NCBI RefSeq assembly: GCF_019399895.1
Contig: NC_091874.1
Coordinates: 4,342,501-4,406,500 of the forward strand
Length of the DNA: 64,000 nucleotides
Direction: 5' to 3'
Source: Cardiocondyla obscurior
Taxonomy: Eukaryota > Arthropoda > Insecta > Hymenoptera > Formicidae
Shown here: positions 25,196 to 37,795 of the stretch, in pieces
How the letters are laid out: every line of letters starts with the position of its first letter
How positions within the stretch are numbered: the stretch's first letter is position 1
Notes under the pieces: generated by a model
Databases searched by the model: none
Told to the model about the DNA's origin: nothing
Seen by the model: only the letters and a program-made list of their open reading frames with translations
Program-made: the position numbers and the translations under genes

Positions 25196-25203
25196 TATAA
25201 ATA
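25196..25203 (+). promoter_or_regulatory. TATA-like element upstream of tRNA-Thr
   Basis: TATAAATA ends 16 bp before the mature tRNA, placing it about 17-24 bp upstream. Upstream TATA-like sequences are known to support tRNA transcription in insects. The match could also reflect the AT-rich surroundings. Confidence 0.35.
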
Positions 25204-25219
25204 CTCACGCTTCTTCAAC

Positions 25220-25293
25220 GGCGCCGTGGCTTAGTTGGTTAAAGCGCCTGTCTAGTAAACAGGAGATCGAGGGTTCGAATCCCTCCGGGGCCT
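25220..25293 (+). tRNA. tRNA-Thr (anticodon AGT)
   Basis: This 74-nt cloverleaf has anticodon stem CCTGT/ACAGG around the loop CTAGTAA, with anticodon AGT at 25254-25256 (wobble A is normally edited to inosine). The T arm is a perfect GAGGG/CCCTC stem around TTCGAAT, and the D arm contains the conserved GGTT. The acceptor stem GGCGCCG pairs with CGGGGCC except at the fourth pair, where G faces G; the usual partner in this tRNA is T or C. The discriminator is T. The rest is intact, so I call it a gene, but the mismatch could reduce processing or mark an ageing copy. Confidence 0.93.
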
Positions 25294-25295
25294 GC

Positions 25296-25330
25296 AAGCA
25301 AAAGGTTGCTTTGCTTATAACAAATTTTTT
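25296..25330 (+). terminator. Trailer hairpin and T-run terminator of tRNA-Thr
   Basis: Two bases after the tRNA, AAGCAAA (25296-25302) and TTTGCTT (25310-25316) can pair around a 7-nt loop. A run of six T at 25325-25330 is the first T run long enough to stop Pol III. The primary transcript would therefore carry a trailer of about 32-37 nt. Confidence 0.65.
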
Positions 25331-26122
25331 GGACTCGTAAATGCAATATTGTAACATAGAAAATTAAAATAACAAATTTATTCAGCTCATCATTTACGGT
25401 CACGTTCAATAAAATTTGCGTTAACTTCTGCGTTAGGTTCTTTAAAAGCGCAACAATATATTAATTTATAACAATATAAAATAATGATAATTTCATAATT
25501 TAAAAAATGTTGCTTTGCAAACGAGACTTTCGTTTTTTAATAAACCCCATACTGAGTAGCGACACACGTTTAAAGGTTAGACGGTGACTAGTGTCGACGA
25601 AAAGAAATTAAAAGTAATCACTGTCGTAATTACCTGCGTCGTTCCCAGCGTCCAGCCGCTGGGCTATAAAGTTCAGCTCTATTTTAATTCAAAACTATCC
25701 GTTTGCATCGTCTCTCGTTGCCGTTCGAATCCAAAACTTGCGGAGCATCGAGCAGCTGAACGGTGGATCGATAACTGTTTCACAGGCGTGCTGACTACCG
25801 CGACTTAATACTCCGCGCGACGAGCACTCGACGATTCTTCTAAGAATTCACGAAAACGCTTGCGGAGATCGCGTATCACGGTCGTATCGCGATTCTAACG
25901 TAAAAGCCGATGACGAGAATGAACGCCGGACGCTGTCGCGCGATCAACGTACGTTACGTTGCGACAAGCAAGCGTACCGCGAAGTTACCCGCAGCTTGAA
26001 GTTACCCGCGCGAGTGGCGAGCCTGGCAACCGCACGATGGCGCGTCCGTCATCGTCGAGTCCGCGCTCTGCATCCCGCGTTTGCCGCCATAATCTCGTGT
26101 TGTCGGAAGATCGTGTGGAACG
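25331..26122 (+). promoter_or_regulatory. Probable promoter and 5' UTR region of the Nup88-like gene
   Basis: AT-rich spacer changes to CpG-rich DNA after about 25590, as often seen at the 5' ends of hymenopteran housekeeping genes. An in-frame TAA at 26090-26092 closes the coding frame upstream of the ATG at 26123. A TATAAA at 25665-25670 follows a short CCCAGC/GCTGGG inverted repeat, but no good initiator lies at the right distance, so I do not fix a start site. Reading frames through here in other registers are not supported. Confidence 0.4.
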
Positions 26123-26332
26123 ATGTCGTCGTGTACGGACTTGTTGCATCTGAACGAGAAGGAAGTGTTCAAAGTGATCAAGGCGGGCCTACCGAGCGGA
26201 GCCAGGGAGACGCGGAACATCCTCGAGATACAGGACAACGTGCTGTACGTGTGGAATGCCGACAAGTGCTGCGTGCTGACGTTCAACATCGCGGCGGCCC
26301 GAGGCAAGCCCGGCGAAGAGATCTCCTACCAG
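26123..26332 (+). CDS. Nup88-like nucleoporin, first coding exon (partial gene)
   Basis: The exon encodes 70 residues from the first ATG after an in-frame stop (26090-26092) to a phase-0 splice donor CAG/GTAAGA at 26332/26333. Residues 30-45, TRNILEIQDNVLYVWN, resemble the start of the Nup88 beta-propeller, which in the human protein reads TRN..., then L-F-L-W-D. The exon ends in SYQ, closely matching the SQYQ that, from memory, follows the same segment in human Nup88. Residues 49-56 (CCVLTFNI) fit the next beta strand. Nup88 (mbo in Drosophila) sits on the cytoplasmic face of the nuclear pore with Nup214 and influences CRM1-dependent export. Only about a tenth of the usual 700 or so residues is present, and no further exon was found in the window. 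The identification rests on recalled family similarity, not on alignment. Confidence 0.72.
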
Positions 26333-29300
26333 GTAAGAGAGCCCTTTGCATTGCCGCGCGTATTGATTGCCGGAGAGATCTCTCTCTCCGATCGGGCGCT
26401 GAAATGAGGTATCGTGTAGCGACGTCGTCGAATCATGCCGATTGCGCGTTGAATCAGGCAACCTAACCTAACCGTCGACAATGCGCCGGCCGTGTCGACT
26501 GCTAACGCGTGCGCCGCTTTACAACACGTTGCTGTTCGAAGTATCAGCTGTTTCGGGACATTGTTCTTCGTAACGAGCTACTCGCTGATAAACGATAATT
26601 TTAATAATATAACTCTACGAGACGTATCGTGTCGACTACTCGTTATGCAATGTTTCATTTCTGGTAGGTGTAACTGAATTGATCGACTGATGCAGCCTGA
26701 TATAATTGAATTATAAAACTTATTTTTTTGTTACATGCAGTAGATTTATAAAATAATTTATACAATGATATTTTTTTTTAATTATAAAATTGTAGAGTGC
26801 ACAAATTTATGAAGGAGTTGTTTTAATAGTTTTAATAATTACTCTGATAAATTCTTTGGATTATTTTCACTTAAAAGTATTCCTTTTTTATTGCAAGACT
26901 CGGCATCTTGAGTCAAATAAAAACGAGCCGTACTATTATTAAAGTAATGTCTTTTATAAATTCTAATTGTATCAAACTGCACATTAAAAAAAAAAATTTA
27001 TTAATATATCTGATACAAGACAAATTTCACGATAAATATTTTCTGCTTCTTACAAAACTAATAATCAGAAGAAATTAATAGTTTAGATCTCATTTTCTGA
27101 AAGTAGACGCGTTTCTGTAATCGAGAAAATATTGAGAGAAATTCAAAGGGGCCAGAACGTAAATTTGTTTCTCTAAAGCATTTGGGAACTTGAGGGTACG
27201 AGAGGGCACACTTGCGGAAAACGATTGCGCTAAATGAAAGAGAAGCGGCGAAAATCATGAGAATTGGTCAAGCGGTACATTTCGCCGGCCGCTGGTGCTT
27301 TTATTTCATTTCAATGGCACCGCGGGATCAGCGGGCACGTTAATGCCTCGGCGCGCGAACGCAAAAGAGCGGCGAGGGGATAATTTATAGGAAATGGGTT
27401 GTTCGACGCTCCGGAGTAATTTAATTAAAATAAATGTCCGCGCCGCGGAGGAGCGTTACCCGCACGGACGGACCGCGCGGTTCCACGACTGCGAATAAAA
27501 TGCAAATTCAGACCCTTCGTCGGGGAGAGGGTCGCGTATGTATATGCGTATGGGTATAGATAAAGGTGCCCGCAAGGGAGACGAGAGGGGCAAGTGCGGA
27601 CGGAGGGTCTCTCTTCGTGCCGATCGTCGCCCGTTCATCCGTTGATTCGATAAGACCCCCGCACGGTTAATTTCATTCAGCCTGCCGTTTTAATCGCACC
27701 ACCTAACGTTTTGTTTTTATTTCACGGCGCGGCTTCGCGATTAACGCCCGTTGACCGATATTAAAAAATCCTGTCTTTACTTTGCGAACTAAACGATACG
27801 ACGCGAAGAAGAAGGCGAGACGGTCCGTATATAAAATTGCTATATAATTCAAGATCTTGACGAGATAAGTAGGGCGTATGATAGATCAAAGATAACGATC
27901 TTCTCTCTCGATCTCTCTCGGTGATTTCTCGGAGGCATCGATTATGGTTAATAAACGTGACGTCGCGTCGGGATGACGGCTACTTTGCCCTCGCGGGTGT
28001 ACGCCGGCGGGGTGTACGTGCTCGGGCCCGGCTGAAATATCGGTCGTAAATAATAAAAGTTAGCGAGGTTCCTCTCTGGCGCGCACGCCGGGACTTTAAA
28101 CCGGAAGATAGGTGTCGCAGGATACGGACGAGGGAGGCGGCCGCGGGAAAAGTGGCGGCGGCTCGGGGGTTGGCGGCACGGGACGGAGACAAAGACGCAC
28201 CATTGTCAACCGCTCCGCCATCGGAACCGCCATCCGCCGCGGGAAACTTTGAATCATTTTTATTGCATAGAGTTATCTTTGTTACCAGCGGAACGAACGT
28301 CTAAACGCGTTTTCTCTCTCTCGCGCACCCTCTTTCTCACCCTCTCGCCCGGGCTATCTCTCTCCTCCTCTCTCGCGCCTTTCGCCAGGTCATTCCCAGC
28401 CCTCGTCCTTCGTCCTCGCCTTCCTGCCGGTTACGCTCTCTTTCCCTTTTTGCCTCCCGTTCCTCCCTGACGGCCGAGCTGGGAGATAATACGAACGCGA
28501 AAGCGTTCACACCCCTTTGGCTGCCCAAATGGAATAAGTTCTTTAATTCGCGAATTTACCGCCGGGCAAACGAATCATCCGCGCTGTCTCCGAGATAATA
28601 TTCGGCGGACGAAAGAGGGCCGTTTTCTTGGTCGAACTTTTCATTCGGCGTGTCCTTCTCCAGGACTTTTCCGTGCCCACGAAAAGTAAACGAGTTTTGC
28701 GGAGCGATTAAATTGCTCGAAGTTTGTCTAAAATATTTAAAACGGTTTAACGTACCGAGCGAGGTTCAATATTAATCAAATAATAAACGAGGCAGAGAAT
28801 CTCCTGAGCGTTTGGACATTGTACAATGACGAGCGTAAAATAATTACTTATAAACAACTCGCGCTTTACCGGGGTGAAAGATAACTATACGTAATAAATT
28901 TTAAAAAATATCAGATTAAAATTTTCCTCTCGCGAATCGGAATATTTCGCACAACGCGGTTATCATCTGTGACCCTTTACGCTATCTTTCTCGTGCTATC
29001 TGCTCAGAACTATATACGCGAAACGCAAGCGGTCGCGGCCAAGGTAAGAATTACTTCGATTTGTGGCGCGACACGAACGGTCTACGTGAGGTTTTCTATA
29101 TGCCTCGCGACGTATAAAAGGGACAATCTTATCTAAATTAAAAGTACCGGACACGGAAGGGGGTCGAGGGTCACCGGCGCGGGCGAAATAGAAAATTTCG
29201 GGCGAATTCCTGCCGCCGACCGCCTTCGTCTCAGAAGCGGAACGGAATATCGCGTAATAAGCGAAATCCTCTCGACGATAATTAAAAAGTAATTTTACGG

Positions 29301-29600
29301 TGACATTTGTAACTGCGGGTCCGCCTACCCGCCGTCGCTGGTAAATACACGTGCAGTTGCGCGTTCTGTGTGTACACAAGCAATAACAACGGAGATGTAC
29401 GGGGCCGCGTGCGTGTTTGTGCGTTCGGCTGTATGCGTATTCGCGTACGTCTGAATGTTCCCGCGGTCAGATTCACGCCCGAGCGTATAAGCAAACGCGA
29501 ACGGGGGTGGTCCTGGCCGGGTTGTAGGCAGGTTAGGTGCCGCGCCGTGCACGTGGAGGTATACGAGGAGGTACCTAGAGCAATAAAATTCACGGGAAGT
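26333..29600. other. Non-coding DNA after the Nup88-like exon
   Basis: The stretch begins as the first intron. No acceptor followed by a Nup88-like second exon was found. Up to about 27050 it is AT-rich; beyond 27250 it becomes CpG-rich with interspersed homeodomain-like TAATTA words and an ATGCAAAT octamer near 27500. Positions 28310-28480 are C/T-rich low complexity. A 36-nt segment at 29008-29043 has good splice-like borders but no protein similarity. Confidence 0.5.
26461..26473. repeat. Short CCTAA telomere-type motif
   Basis: ACCTAACCTAACC lies 128 bp after the Nup88-like donor. It contains two and a half units of CCTAA, the complement of the TTAGG repeat that makes up telomeres in most insects. 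With so few units it may be chance or a remnant of DNA repair. Confidence 0.5.
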
Positions 29601-29875
29601 GTTTTACATCGGGTGGCGCTTTCTCTCTTTCTCTCCCTTTTCCTCCCATCGCGCACTGGATACGGCGGGGTGGAAAGCGAGGGAGGCACGACGAATTCAG
29701 TAAGTGGCGGACAATGGCTTTTGTGGTAGACATTGGCCACCCCCGCGTCCCTCTTCTCGCCATTCGTATTTCGTTCCACCGCCGGTACGGATACATTTTC
29801 CCTTCCACTCTCCCCTTGTCTCTGTTTCTCTTTTTTTTTTTTTTTTCTCTCTTTACTCCCCTTCTCGCTGACGTC
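29600..29875. repeat. Pyrimidine-rich block with a 16-base T run
   Basis: The plus strand carries CT-rich segments at about 29618-29650 and 29795-29870, including an uninterrupted T run at 29831-29846. Long frames on the minus strand here consist of Lys, Arg, Glu and Gly and are low-complexity artefacts. Confidence 0.65.
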
Positions 29876-32800
29876 ACTTGAAGCATCATATTCTCGGAGA
29901 CACGGAAAAAGTAGTACCTACGCGAATTGGCGCAATGTCCGTCTCTTTAGATTCGTTTATTAATAGGGATGTAAACGTACCCTTGATTTTTTTTTCTTTT
30001 TTTTTGGAGGAGAGTAACGTGTTAATGATATTCGAATTCAGCGAATTAATTACGCATGACGCGACACAAGATATATCGGTCGTAAAAATATGTGGAACAG
30101 TATTAGGAACAGAGTTTAATGAATCGTCAAAGGAATGCTTAAAATGACATCGCCGATGTTATTCGACGTCTAAGACGGAAGCGAGTCGCCATAGAACGTC
30201 CAATACACGCACAAGATGTAAGAGTGCGAACGTGTTGCTCGTGTACTCGTGAGAGCTGGCACCTTTATCTCTCGCAGCCGCGAAGTCGTATACAAGAACG
30301 ACGGCGGTCCATTGTCAAAGCCGCCCGTTAAAATACGGAATACGCCCTTAGTCTTGGAAGAAGCACACCCGCCGCGCCCGCCTCTATTATCGTCGCGTGT
30401 ATAGCCTATGAGCGGCGAAAGGGCTGCGAGACTCCCGCAATGACAATAATTCCGCGCTAATAACCCTTCGCCGGAGTCTTTGCGGAGAAGCCCCTGTGAT
30501 AGCGCTCCGCGTCTTTGTAACTGGCTGTTCGTCCGAGTCTCCGCATCGACCGACAATCATCGAGCCCTTGAAACCCATAATCCGGAGGCGTCTTCAGATT
30601 TAGGTCCGTCGTAACTTCAGTGTAATGTATCTCGACATCAGTCGAGTGCATGTACATCAGCTAGGATAATTAAACTTTATTGAAATTTCGAATTCCGCAG
30701 TCTATGAATTAATTCGCCACGATTTTACTCCACAAATCTAGTAACGCCACTAGCTATATTAAATATTATTTTATTTTATTTACATTCATTAACAAATTAT
30801 ATTATTTTTCCGTGGGATTTTTTAAATATTTTCTTATCACAGAGATCATTGATGAGTAATAAAATATTTTTCAACGGTATCGTCTAAAGTAATCTCATCT
30901 CGATTGCCAAGCGTATCGAATCGCCTCTCCTGACGAATGAGGGAGAGAGTCGAGCAAAGTGGATGGCTCTCGTTCCGTGGGGGGTGGCTTTGTCATCCGC
31001 GGGACGCCTTGGCGGGCTAATGCATTTCCTTTACAGTTTTAATGGGCATTCATAACTAAGTTTAATAATGCCCGTAGGAGGCGAGCCGTCGCGGTTGCAT
31101 ATCTAATAATTCCACGACTCCACCTCGCGCAGGAAGTGGCGCGCGGCACGGATTTTAGTGGCTCGGGCTCTCACCCCTTCTCACCCCCCCGTACGGCGTC
31201 GCGAACCCTCCGTTTCTGAAGATATCCATCCGACCTCCTTCCCTTTCTCGCACTCTCTTTCCTTCGTTCCGGCAATTCTCCGCGCACTTTGGAACACCGT
31301 TCCCTGAACATTCTTAAATCTCTAGCTTGCGCAATAACTGTATATGTTCTTTTATACGAGACTTTTTTTATTTCTTAACAAATAATACAAAAAATATGCA
31401 AAACTTATTATTTATTAATGAGAATTATGGATTGTCGATAAAAATAATTTTAATATTACACTAAAATTAATTAAATGAAAAAAGTATTTATTCTTTGCGA
31501 GAAAAAAAAATAACTTTGAAATAAAATCGCGCACATAAAGAATCAAAAAATTTCTTTTTACATTTGACGTCTTTCTCTCTATTTGATCGTACAGTCCGAT
31601 GGAAACAATGATACCGTGATTCCCGATTCATTTGAATGTTCCGGGCGACTCTGTAGAATTACCAAGCTATTTCCATTTTACGTCCGATACATATCGCTCA
31701 GTAGCGAAAAGCCCATTTGAAACACTTTAATCGCCATTGAATCACCGACGATGAGGACTCGCGGACAGAAGATCCCCGGACACCTATAGCCACGGCAGAG
31801 GGTGAACGAAGGGGCCGGGGGATCGGGTTCCGGCCACGACGGTGGCATAATGGCGCCTTGGTAGTAGGAACGTGATATAAATCCCGGCACCGTTATATGC
31901 CGTAACGCGCCATCTTAGCTCGGTCTTCGCCTGCTCTTCGCGAGGTAGAGGAGAGGAGAGCGGTGCCAACGGCGCCGTCTCTAATAAATAACCCCGAGAC
32001 AATGGACACTGTCCAAAACACGGCGGATCTTACGCCTTTAACTTGGGTACCAAGTCTCAACCCTTGCCCGCGATTCTCGTGCCCAACCCCCTTGTTGCGG
32101 CCCCCTTTCTTCGGAGGTCTCGCCGCTCCGGACGACTCGGCCACCCTCCCCCCTCTGTCGACCGACGCCGCCAACGACTTCTCACCCCTGAGTGCGGCCG
32201 TCCTCTCTCGCGCCCCGTCGCCGCGGTCTTCTCGAATTATAATGTTTGTTTCTAACAAATTACCATGATAATGCCCGGCGTCTCGCGGCGAAACCGTGTC
32301 TTCGGTGGCACACTTAAATTACGCGACTACGAGCGTGCGAGAGCCGGGCGAGGAAACCGTGGCATCGTCGTCGCTCCCGTTGTCGGCGGGGGCGGAGGAC
32401 TCCCAGCGGGTAGTTGTAATGTTAATTAGCCACTTACCTAGCCGTACACCGTAGACAATCGGACTCCTTTCTCGGGGTATTCCGAAGTTTCGTATCCTCG
32501 GCCGCGACGCCGGCGGAGGAGAAGATTTAGAGGCCGGCACGGAAGCCTACGGTCGCATCGCCACGATAGTCGCTTACCGATAGGAAAGTTTATGTATCCG
32601 ACCGTGTACATTGGTTTTTTCCTCCATTTTTTCACACCTTCCTGTATCAAACTCGGGCAAGATATACTAAATTATTCGGGTGGAATATAAACTCACATTT
32701 GTTACAACGTGCAATCAAACGTAAACATTTCGCTGCGTGCATTAAGCAAATTTATGTCATCAGTTAACAATTTTAAAGTGGTTTAATATTTTTGTTGGAA

Positions 32801-35800
32801 AAAAAAGAGAAAAATTTTATTACTCGATACCTCAAATAGATGCAGAGAACCGTGAAAAATGATGCATCGTTCTCCTCGAGTTGCGACGAATTTACGGATA
32901 CTGTCCCGCTCTCGCCGCGGGCACATTTGAACGCGCTGGATTTAAGTCCTGCACCCCCTGATGTGACAAAGCGTTATTACACCCCGTGTGTAGGAACACG
33001 CGTTAAATCAGAAGTCTACGCGAGAAAATTCTGTTCTGCCGGTCCGGAACATGTCCGCATCACCGTATTCGTCGGCGCGCGCGAAGCTGACGCGGGCGCG
33101 CATAAAAATTATGTCAGCTCCTACGACCGGCGAGCCAGTGCTGGTAATATACTTCCTACGTTTCGTCGGTGTCGGACACCCTATTATGCGGCATGTAGTG
33201 GCGCGGGGCCGCGAAGGCGATAAACTTTATTTTCCAAAATCGTCTGATGCGTGGTCGCGTACTCCGACCGCGGTAACGATCGTGATAACGCGCGGCTCGT
33301 AGAAACGAACGAGGAATGATAGCGGGTTTCCGAAAAAAAAAAAAACTTGTCAACCGCAAATTTTTCACGCGACATTGTCGCCACGACGAGATTTTTGATC
33401 GCCTCTCGGTGGAAAAAAAAAAGGGGTGTTAAAATATTTTTTCTGCATGACAGTGTAACACCACCAGAAATATAATTAGCGTCGGTGACGATTAAAATGG
33501 CACTGCGGCGAAGAGAAAATGCAAATTTGCACTTTTTAACTGTCGGGTATTGAATAATAGTTTTAATTGTCAAATCGATAGATCGAGAGAAATGTAAATG
33601 TTGACAGAACGTTGAATAATTTGTTAAATATGTTTAAAAAAATACTTTTATTTTTATTTTATTTTATTTCACTCGGTAATTTTCAAGCGGATACGAGTCG
33701 TTTAATACCCCAGTCGAAAATTTCAAACCCCCACGGAGGGATATGTCATTAAAATATTCATGTTGCCACATAAATATACCGGAATATTGATAAATGGTTA
33801 GCCAACCGCTTTCATTACTCTCTGACTCGAAAAAGCCTGCCGGATAAAGCGGGCTGCTTTACACATTGGAATCGTAAAACGTTAACAACGCCCGACGAAT
33901 AGCCGTGTAACCGACAATAATAGCGACGGAGTCGTTGACGAAGTTGACTGCTTTATTGGCACACGTTTATTGAGAAGGTTACGTCACTTCTCGCCAAAGT
34001 TTTATTAGAAATGCAACGTGCTAAACTTTTTCAATATCGACTACCACGAATATTTGAAGAGAAGAATACAACTATTTATGGAAAAAGATCAAGAAAATTG
34101 TAGTAATAACTTCGTTTTTTTTCTTTTTTATTTTATTTTTTTCTTTTTTATTTTAATCATGCACCTTTATTATTTTTAATCTTTTCGATAAGTAAAATTA
34201 GTAAGGCAATCAACGTCGACAACTGGTGGAAAAAAAAAAAAAGCACCAACGATGACATATAATTTGCAAAACAGAGAGTGGCGACTTATGAATGTATAAT
34301 TTTTAATCTGCCACAATGACTCTAACGGCGAATATGACAACAGTCTCGCGAACGAGCTTTTAATTTATTGATATGTTTTACGAGACACGAAGATACAAGT
34401 AGGAGCCCGGCTCATTCCGTGCTTACGCTCGATGCGGGTGGCAACTCGTAAACATAAAAATTTTATTATGGGCATTCGCAATTTGAAATAACAAATACGA
34501 ACAAGTGGCACGAAACGAGGAAGCCTCGCGATCTCGTCGTGTTCGAGTCTCACGTAATAGAATTCTGTCTCGATTAACATTTCGATCAGGGCGAAACGTC
34601 TTAAGTTTGATTGAACTTGGCGTCGAGCATTCGACTCTGGCCGTCGCGATATTAAATCGCCGAGGGGGACGCGAAAGACGGCAGGAAATGCTAAAAGAAT
34701 AAGAAGAGGACGAAATTGAAGTGGATGTAGGAAGAACGAGTGAGCCGAGCGAACGTCTGGCGTGGCCCTCGAGCAGTAAATCCAGAAACGGTGTTACGGG
34801 GCGGCCCCGGAGATAATGCGCAATCATTTCGGAATGGAAATTAAAATCAGATGATGAATCCTAACGATGCCGTTTATTATTTTAATTTTCCGCGAAGGCC
34901 GCCGCCGACGCGGGCTACCGGCGGCCGCCGACACCGCTGCCGCGCTGGTAACTCGAGTTCGAGACACTAAATTACCTTCCTATTAGCCGTATAATTACAA
35001 GATGGCCCCGGTAATTTCCGTTTATTCCGACTTCGTCTCGCCGAACGGCCGCTTTATATTACGCGCGGGCTGTACGCTCGGTGAAAATGCCGCAACGGCC
35101 GTTCACCATATCGCGTTGATTACCGTTCTTACTACAGTTATACATATATATTATCAGAATCGACCGATGTACCCACTATCGTAAAGTAAAATATACAAGT
35201 TAGACTTTGTGACAACGGTTAAAAAAAAAAAAAAATCCCATGACGAGGTCTGATCGCCCAAGTAAAATTTTTATTTTTTTACTATTATTAAAATAATTAT
35301 ATTTTATACGGTTTTATGTAAAAGCAAATCCACGGCGTTGGTTATGAAAAGAACGTATTTATATTTAAGATCCTTTTCTTCGTGATGAATGTATCGAATG
35401 CTGGAAATCGGCGGATAAAAGCATAAAAGACGTGTCGCACCGGCAGCGGTCGGGATTAGCTTCGCCTCAGCAACGAAAATCTTGCGTTTGCCGCGAAATT
35501 CTCGCCGTTACGAGCCTTTAAACGCGCCAATAATCGAGACTTTCGCTTTTACGCCACGATAAATCGCGGACTTCTGGTGCCCTCGCGCGAATTTACATCC
35601 ACGGTGACGTATAAACTCGCCGAAGTCGGTCTCCCCCTTTTCCGCGCGGTTTGCACGCCGCGTACACCGCCGGCGAGCTTATTATAATGTAACTGTAACT
35701 TTTTATACCGCTCGTAACTCCGATACAACGTGGTATCGCGTTTGCCGGGGCATCAGCATCGGTTTCCACCGCGGTTTCTGCACGCATTTGGACAAACGAG

Positions 35801-37730
35801 TATTATTGCCCTTTTCTTTCTCCTTCGCGTCCCGACCGACTCGTTTATACGACTTCTCGCTCGAAACTGCCTCCACCGTTTCTGCCTTACGATTGGAAAC
35901 GGTTATGGCGTATGCACGATTTATGCGAATCGCTAGACACTTTGCGCGGATGGCGCGGCTGTATTCAGGCAGTTTTCGCGCGTGGCGAAAACGAGATGAC
36001 GCCAGAACAGTAACTTGGCTAGATCGTGTTACCCGAAACATATGATAGCTGCCATTAACAATGTCAAAACGGATAACTGCTTCGCAGTTTTTACAATTGT
36101 TATAATTTAAATAATTGTATAGCTCTGTTAAAATTAGAATGGAATGAATTTTATGCCGTAATAAAAGACCGAAGACCGCCGGTGCTATTCTAAAGCCATT
36201 CTTAATCGTTGACATTGCAAAAATATGTTCTTTTAATTCAAGCGTAGGAGCGAATGTTAAATTCGCGAGCAAAAATTTATTTCTTAGCCGTACACTCACA
36301 CATGCATTCGTTAAGGGATGGGGTTGGCTCGTACCGATATACTTTGTTCTCCTGTGTGAATTCGCCGGCCGCTTTCACATACTTTCAAGATTACTTTTCT
36401 GTCCGCTGTAGAGAGCCGAGGGGTAGGTAATTAAAACCTCGAGTAGGTAAATAACGGACTGCTAGGCCAGTGCGCGAGCCACTGAGAAAACGTAATAAGT
36501 AGGCGAGTCTGTAGCCTTAAAAAGGGAGAGATCCTTAAAAACCGTCGGACCCCACGTCGGATCTGCCGCTATTTTTCGCGTTAATTTGAATTTCGTAATT
36601 AACCTGCTACGTATGAATTCTCGGGAGAATACATAAAGGTCCTTCCTTTAATTTCCGCGAGGATTCGTTATAATACCGCACCCCCTTGCACGGGTCGGGT
36701 CGCGCGTGGATTTTCTGACCTCGAAGGGGACGCGAAAGAAAAATGAACGCCGAACGTTATGACCGGAATATCTTACCGTTTCGTCGGAATGAGAACATAT
36801 AAGGCCGAGAGTTAACCGCGTCGCCGTTGCACGTCAGTTTTCTACTTGGTAATACGCAATTTGCAAACATACAAATGGGAGGAGGGAAGCACACTCTCGC
36901 CGTGTCATCCGGCGATACATTAAAGAAATTACTGCGTGAAAAATGTGCGAGATTTTGTGGACGCCGTGAGAAATGGGGTGTCTTACTTTAAGTGGTCGCG
37001 GCCCTTTTAAAGGAAATCGAAATCTCCGTGAAGCTGCGACTACGGGTGTATTTACTCGCTGATTGGGGTCGCCCCGCGGTGCAGGGTGTCTGCTGTAATT
37101 ACCGAAAATTTTTCTCGCGCAATCCACCCCCGTAGCTGATTGATATTTTGTATTCAGAAGATACCGTCGCCGTCTTAGTTTACGAAGATTTATCGTACCT
37201 CATCGCAGCGAACGCACAAAAACGTAATAAAGTTTTTTAAATTTAATCTTTCGAAGAAAATTAATTATTCATAATAAATTTATTTTTACTCTATATATAT
37301 GTATATTATTTTTGTCGTATTTTATAAAGAGGTTCGTTTCCGGAACACGGCGCGATCGAACCGACGCAGTGACATTTATCCGTGTTATAAAACGCGCCGT
37401 GGTAGTGGTGTCTCGAAAAGGGGAGTCCTTATAAACTCACGGCCCATTTCACTGAAAGTTCATCTTTAATTTCTTCGTGTTTTTTTTTATCCACCTTACT
37501 CCGCGCCGTGTGCCACTCGACACTTGTTTAAATTCCACCCCAATCCCGCCTTTACGTGGATTCCTCGAGGAGGGAAACAGGCCACCCCCGCGTTACTGTT
37601 CGCTCATTTCTCCGGTTGTCTTACGGCGATTAACCACGACTGCTAACTCCTACCCCTCGTAACAACCTCCGGCCTATCCTCCGTTCTGGATGTCCTTTCG
37701 TGTCTCTTATCCTCGACTTTCTTCCGTCGC
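29876..37730. other. Non-coding DNA, no gene seen
   Basis: No exon, RNA gene or transposon end is supported. AT-rich patches (30700-30860, 31330-31560, 33590-33670, 34080-34160, 35220-35310 and 37210-37320) alternate with CpG-rich DNA (31780-32560, 32890-33300, 34860-35110 and 36300-37140). Positions 34114-34156 hold two copies of a T-rich word of about 20 bp. The frames in the CpG-rich parts overlap on both strands and share no protein features. Confidence 0.5.
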
Positions 37731-37795
37731 AGTCACATTCTTAATATCGTCTTTTTAAGATTTTTTAAGTACCATTAAGGAAACTATATTGCCAC
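37731..37795. repeat. Direct repeat, copy 1 of a pair 404 bp apart
   Basis: This segment begins AGTCACATTCTTAATATC and ends ACTATATTGCCA, with ACCATTAAGGAA in between. The partner at 38135-38197 matches most positions. On the plus strand each copy is preceded by a C/T-rich stretch, so the copy starts at an AG that resembles a splice acceptor. No donor or reading frame follows, so a function is not assigned. Confidence 0.75.

Noticed and set aside
25996..26466. Longer overlapping frame across the Nup88-like exon
   Set aside because: It is in a different register from the exon that matches Nup88 and runs through the splice donor into the intron, so it is a shadow.
35703..36299. Open frame of 198 codons on the minus strand
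   Set aside because: The composition looks random, with overlapping frames on the plus strand and no domain, signal or repeat. The DNA changes from GC-rich to AT-rich within it without a break expected of an exon.
36798..36839. TATAAG followed by TCAGTT, resembling a core promoter
   Set aside because: The spacing is about 38 bp, longer than the usual 28-33 bp between TATA box and initiator, and no transcript or exon is visible downstream.
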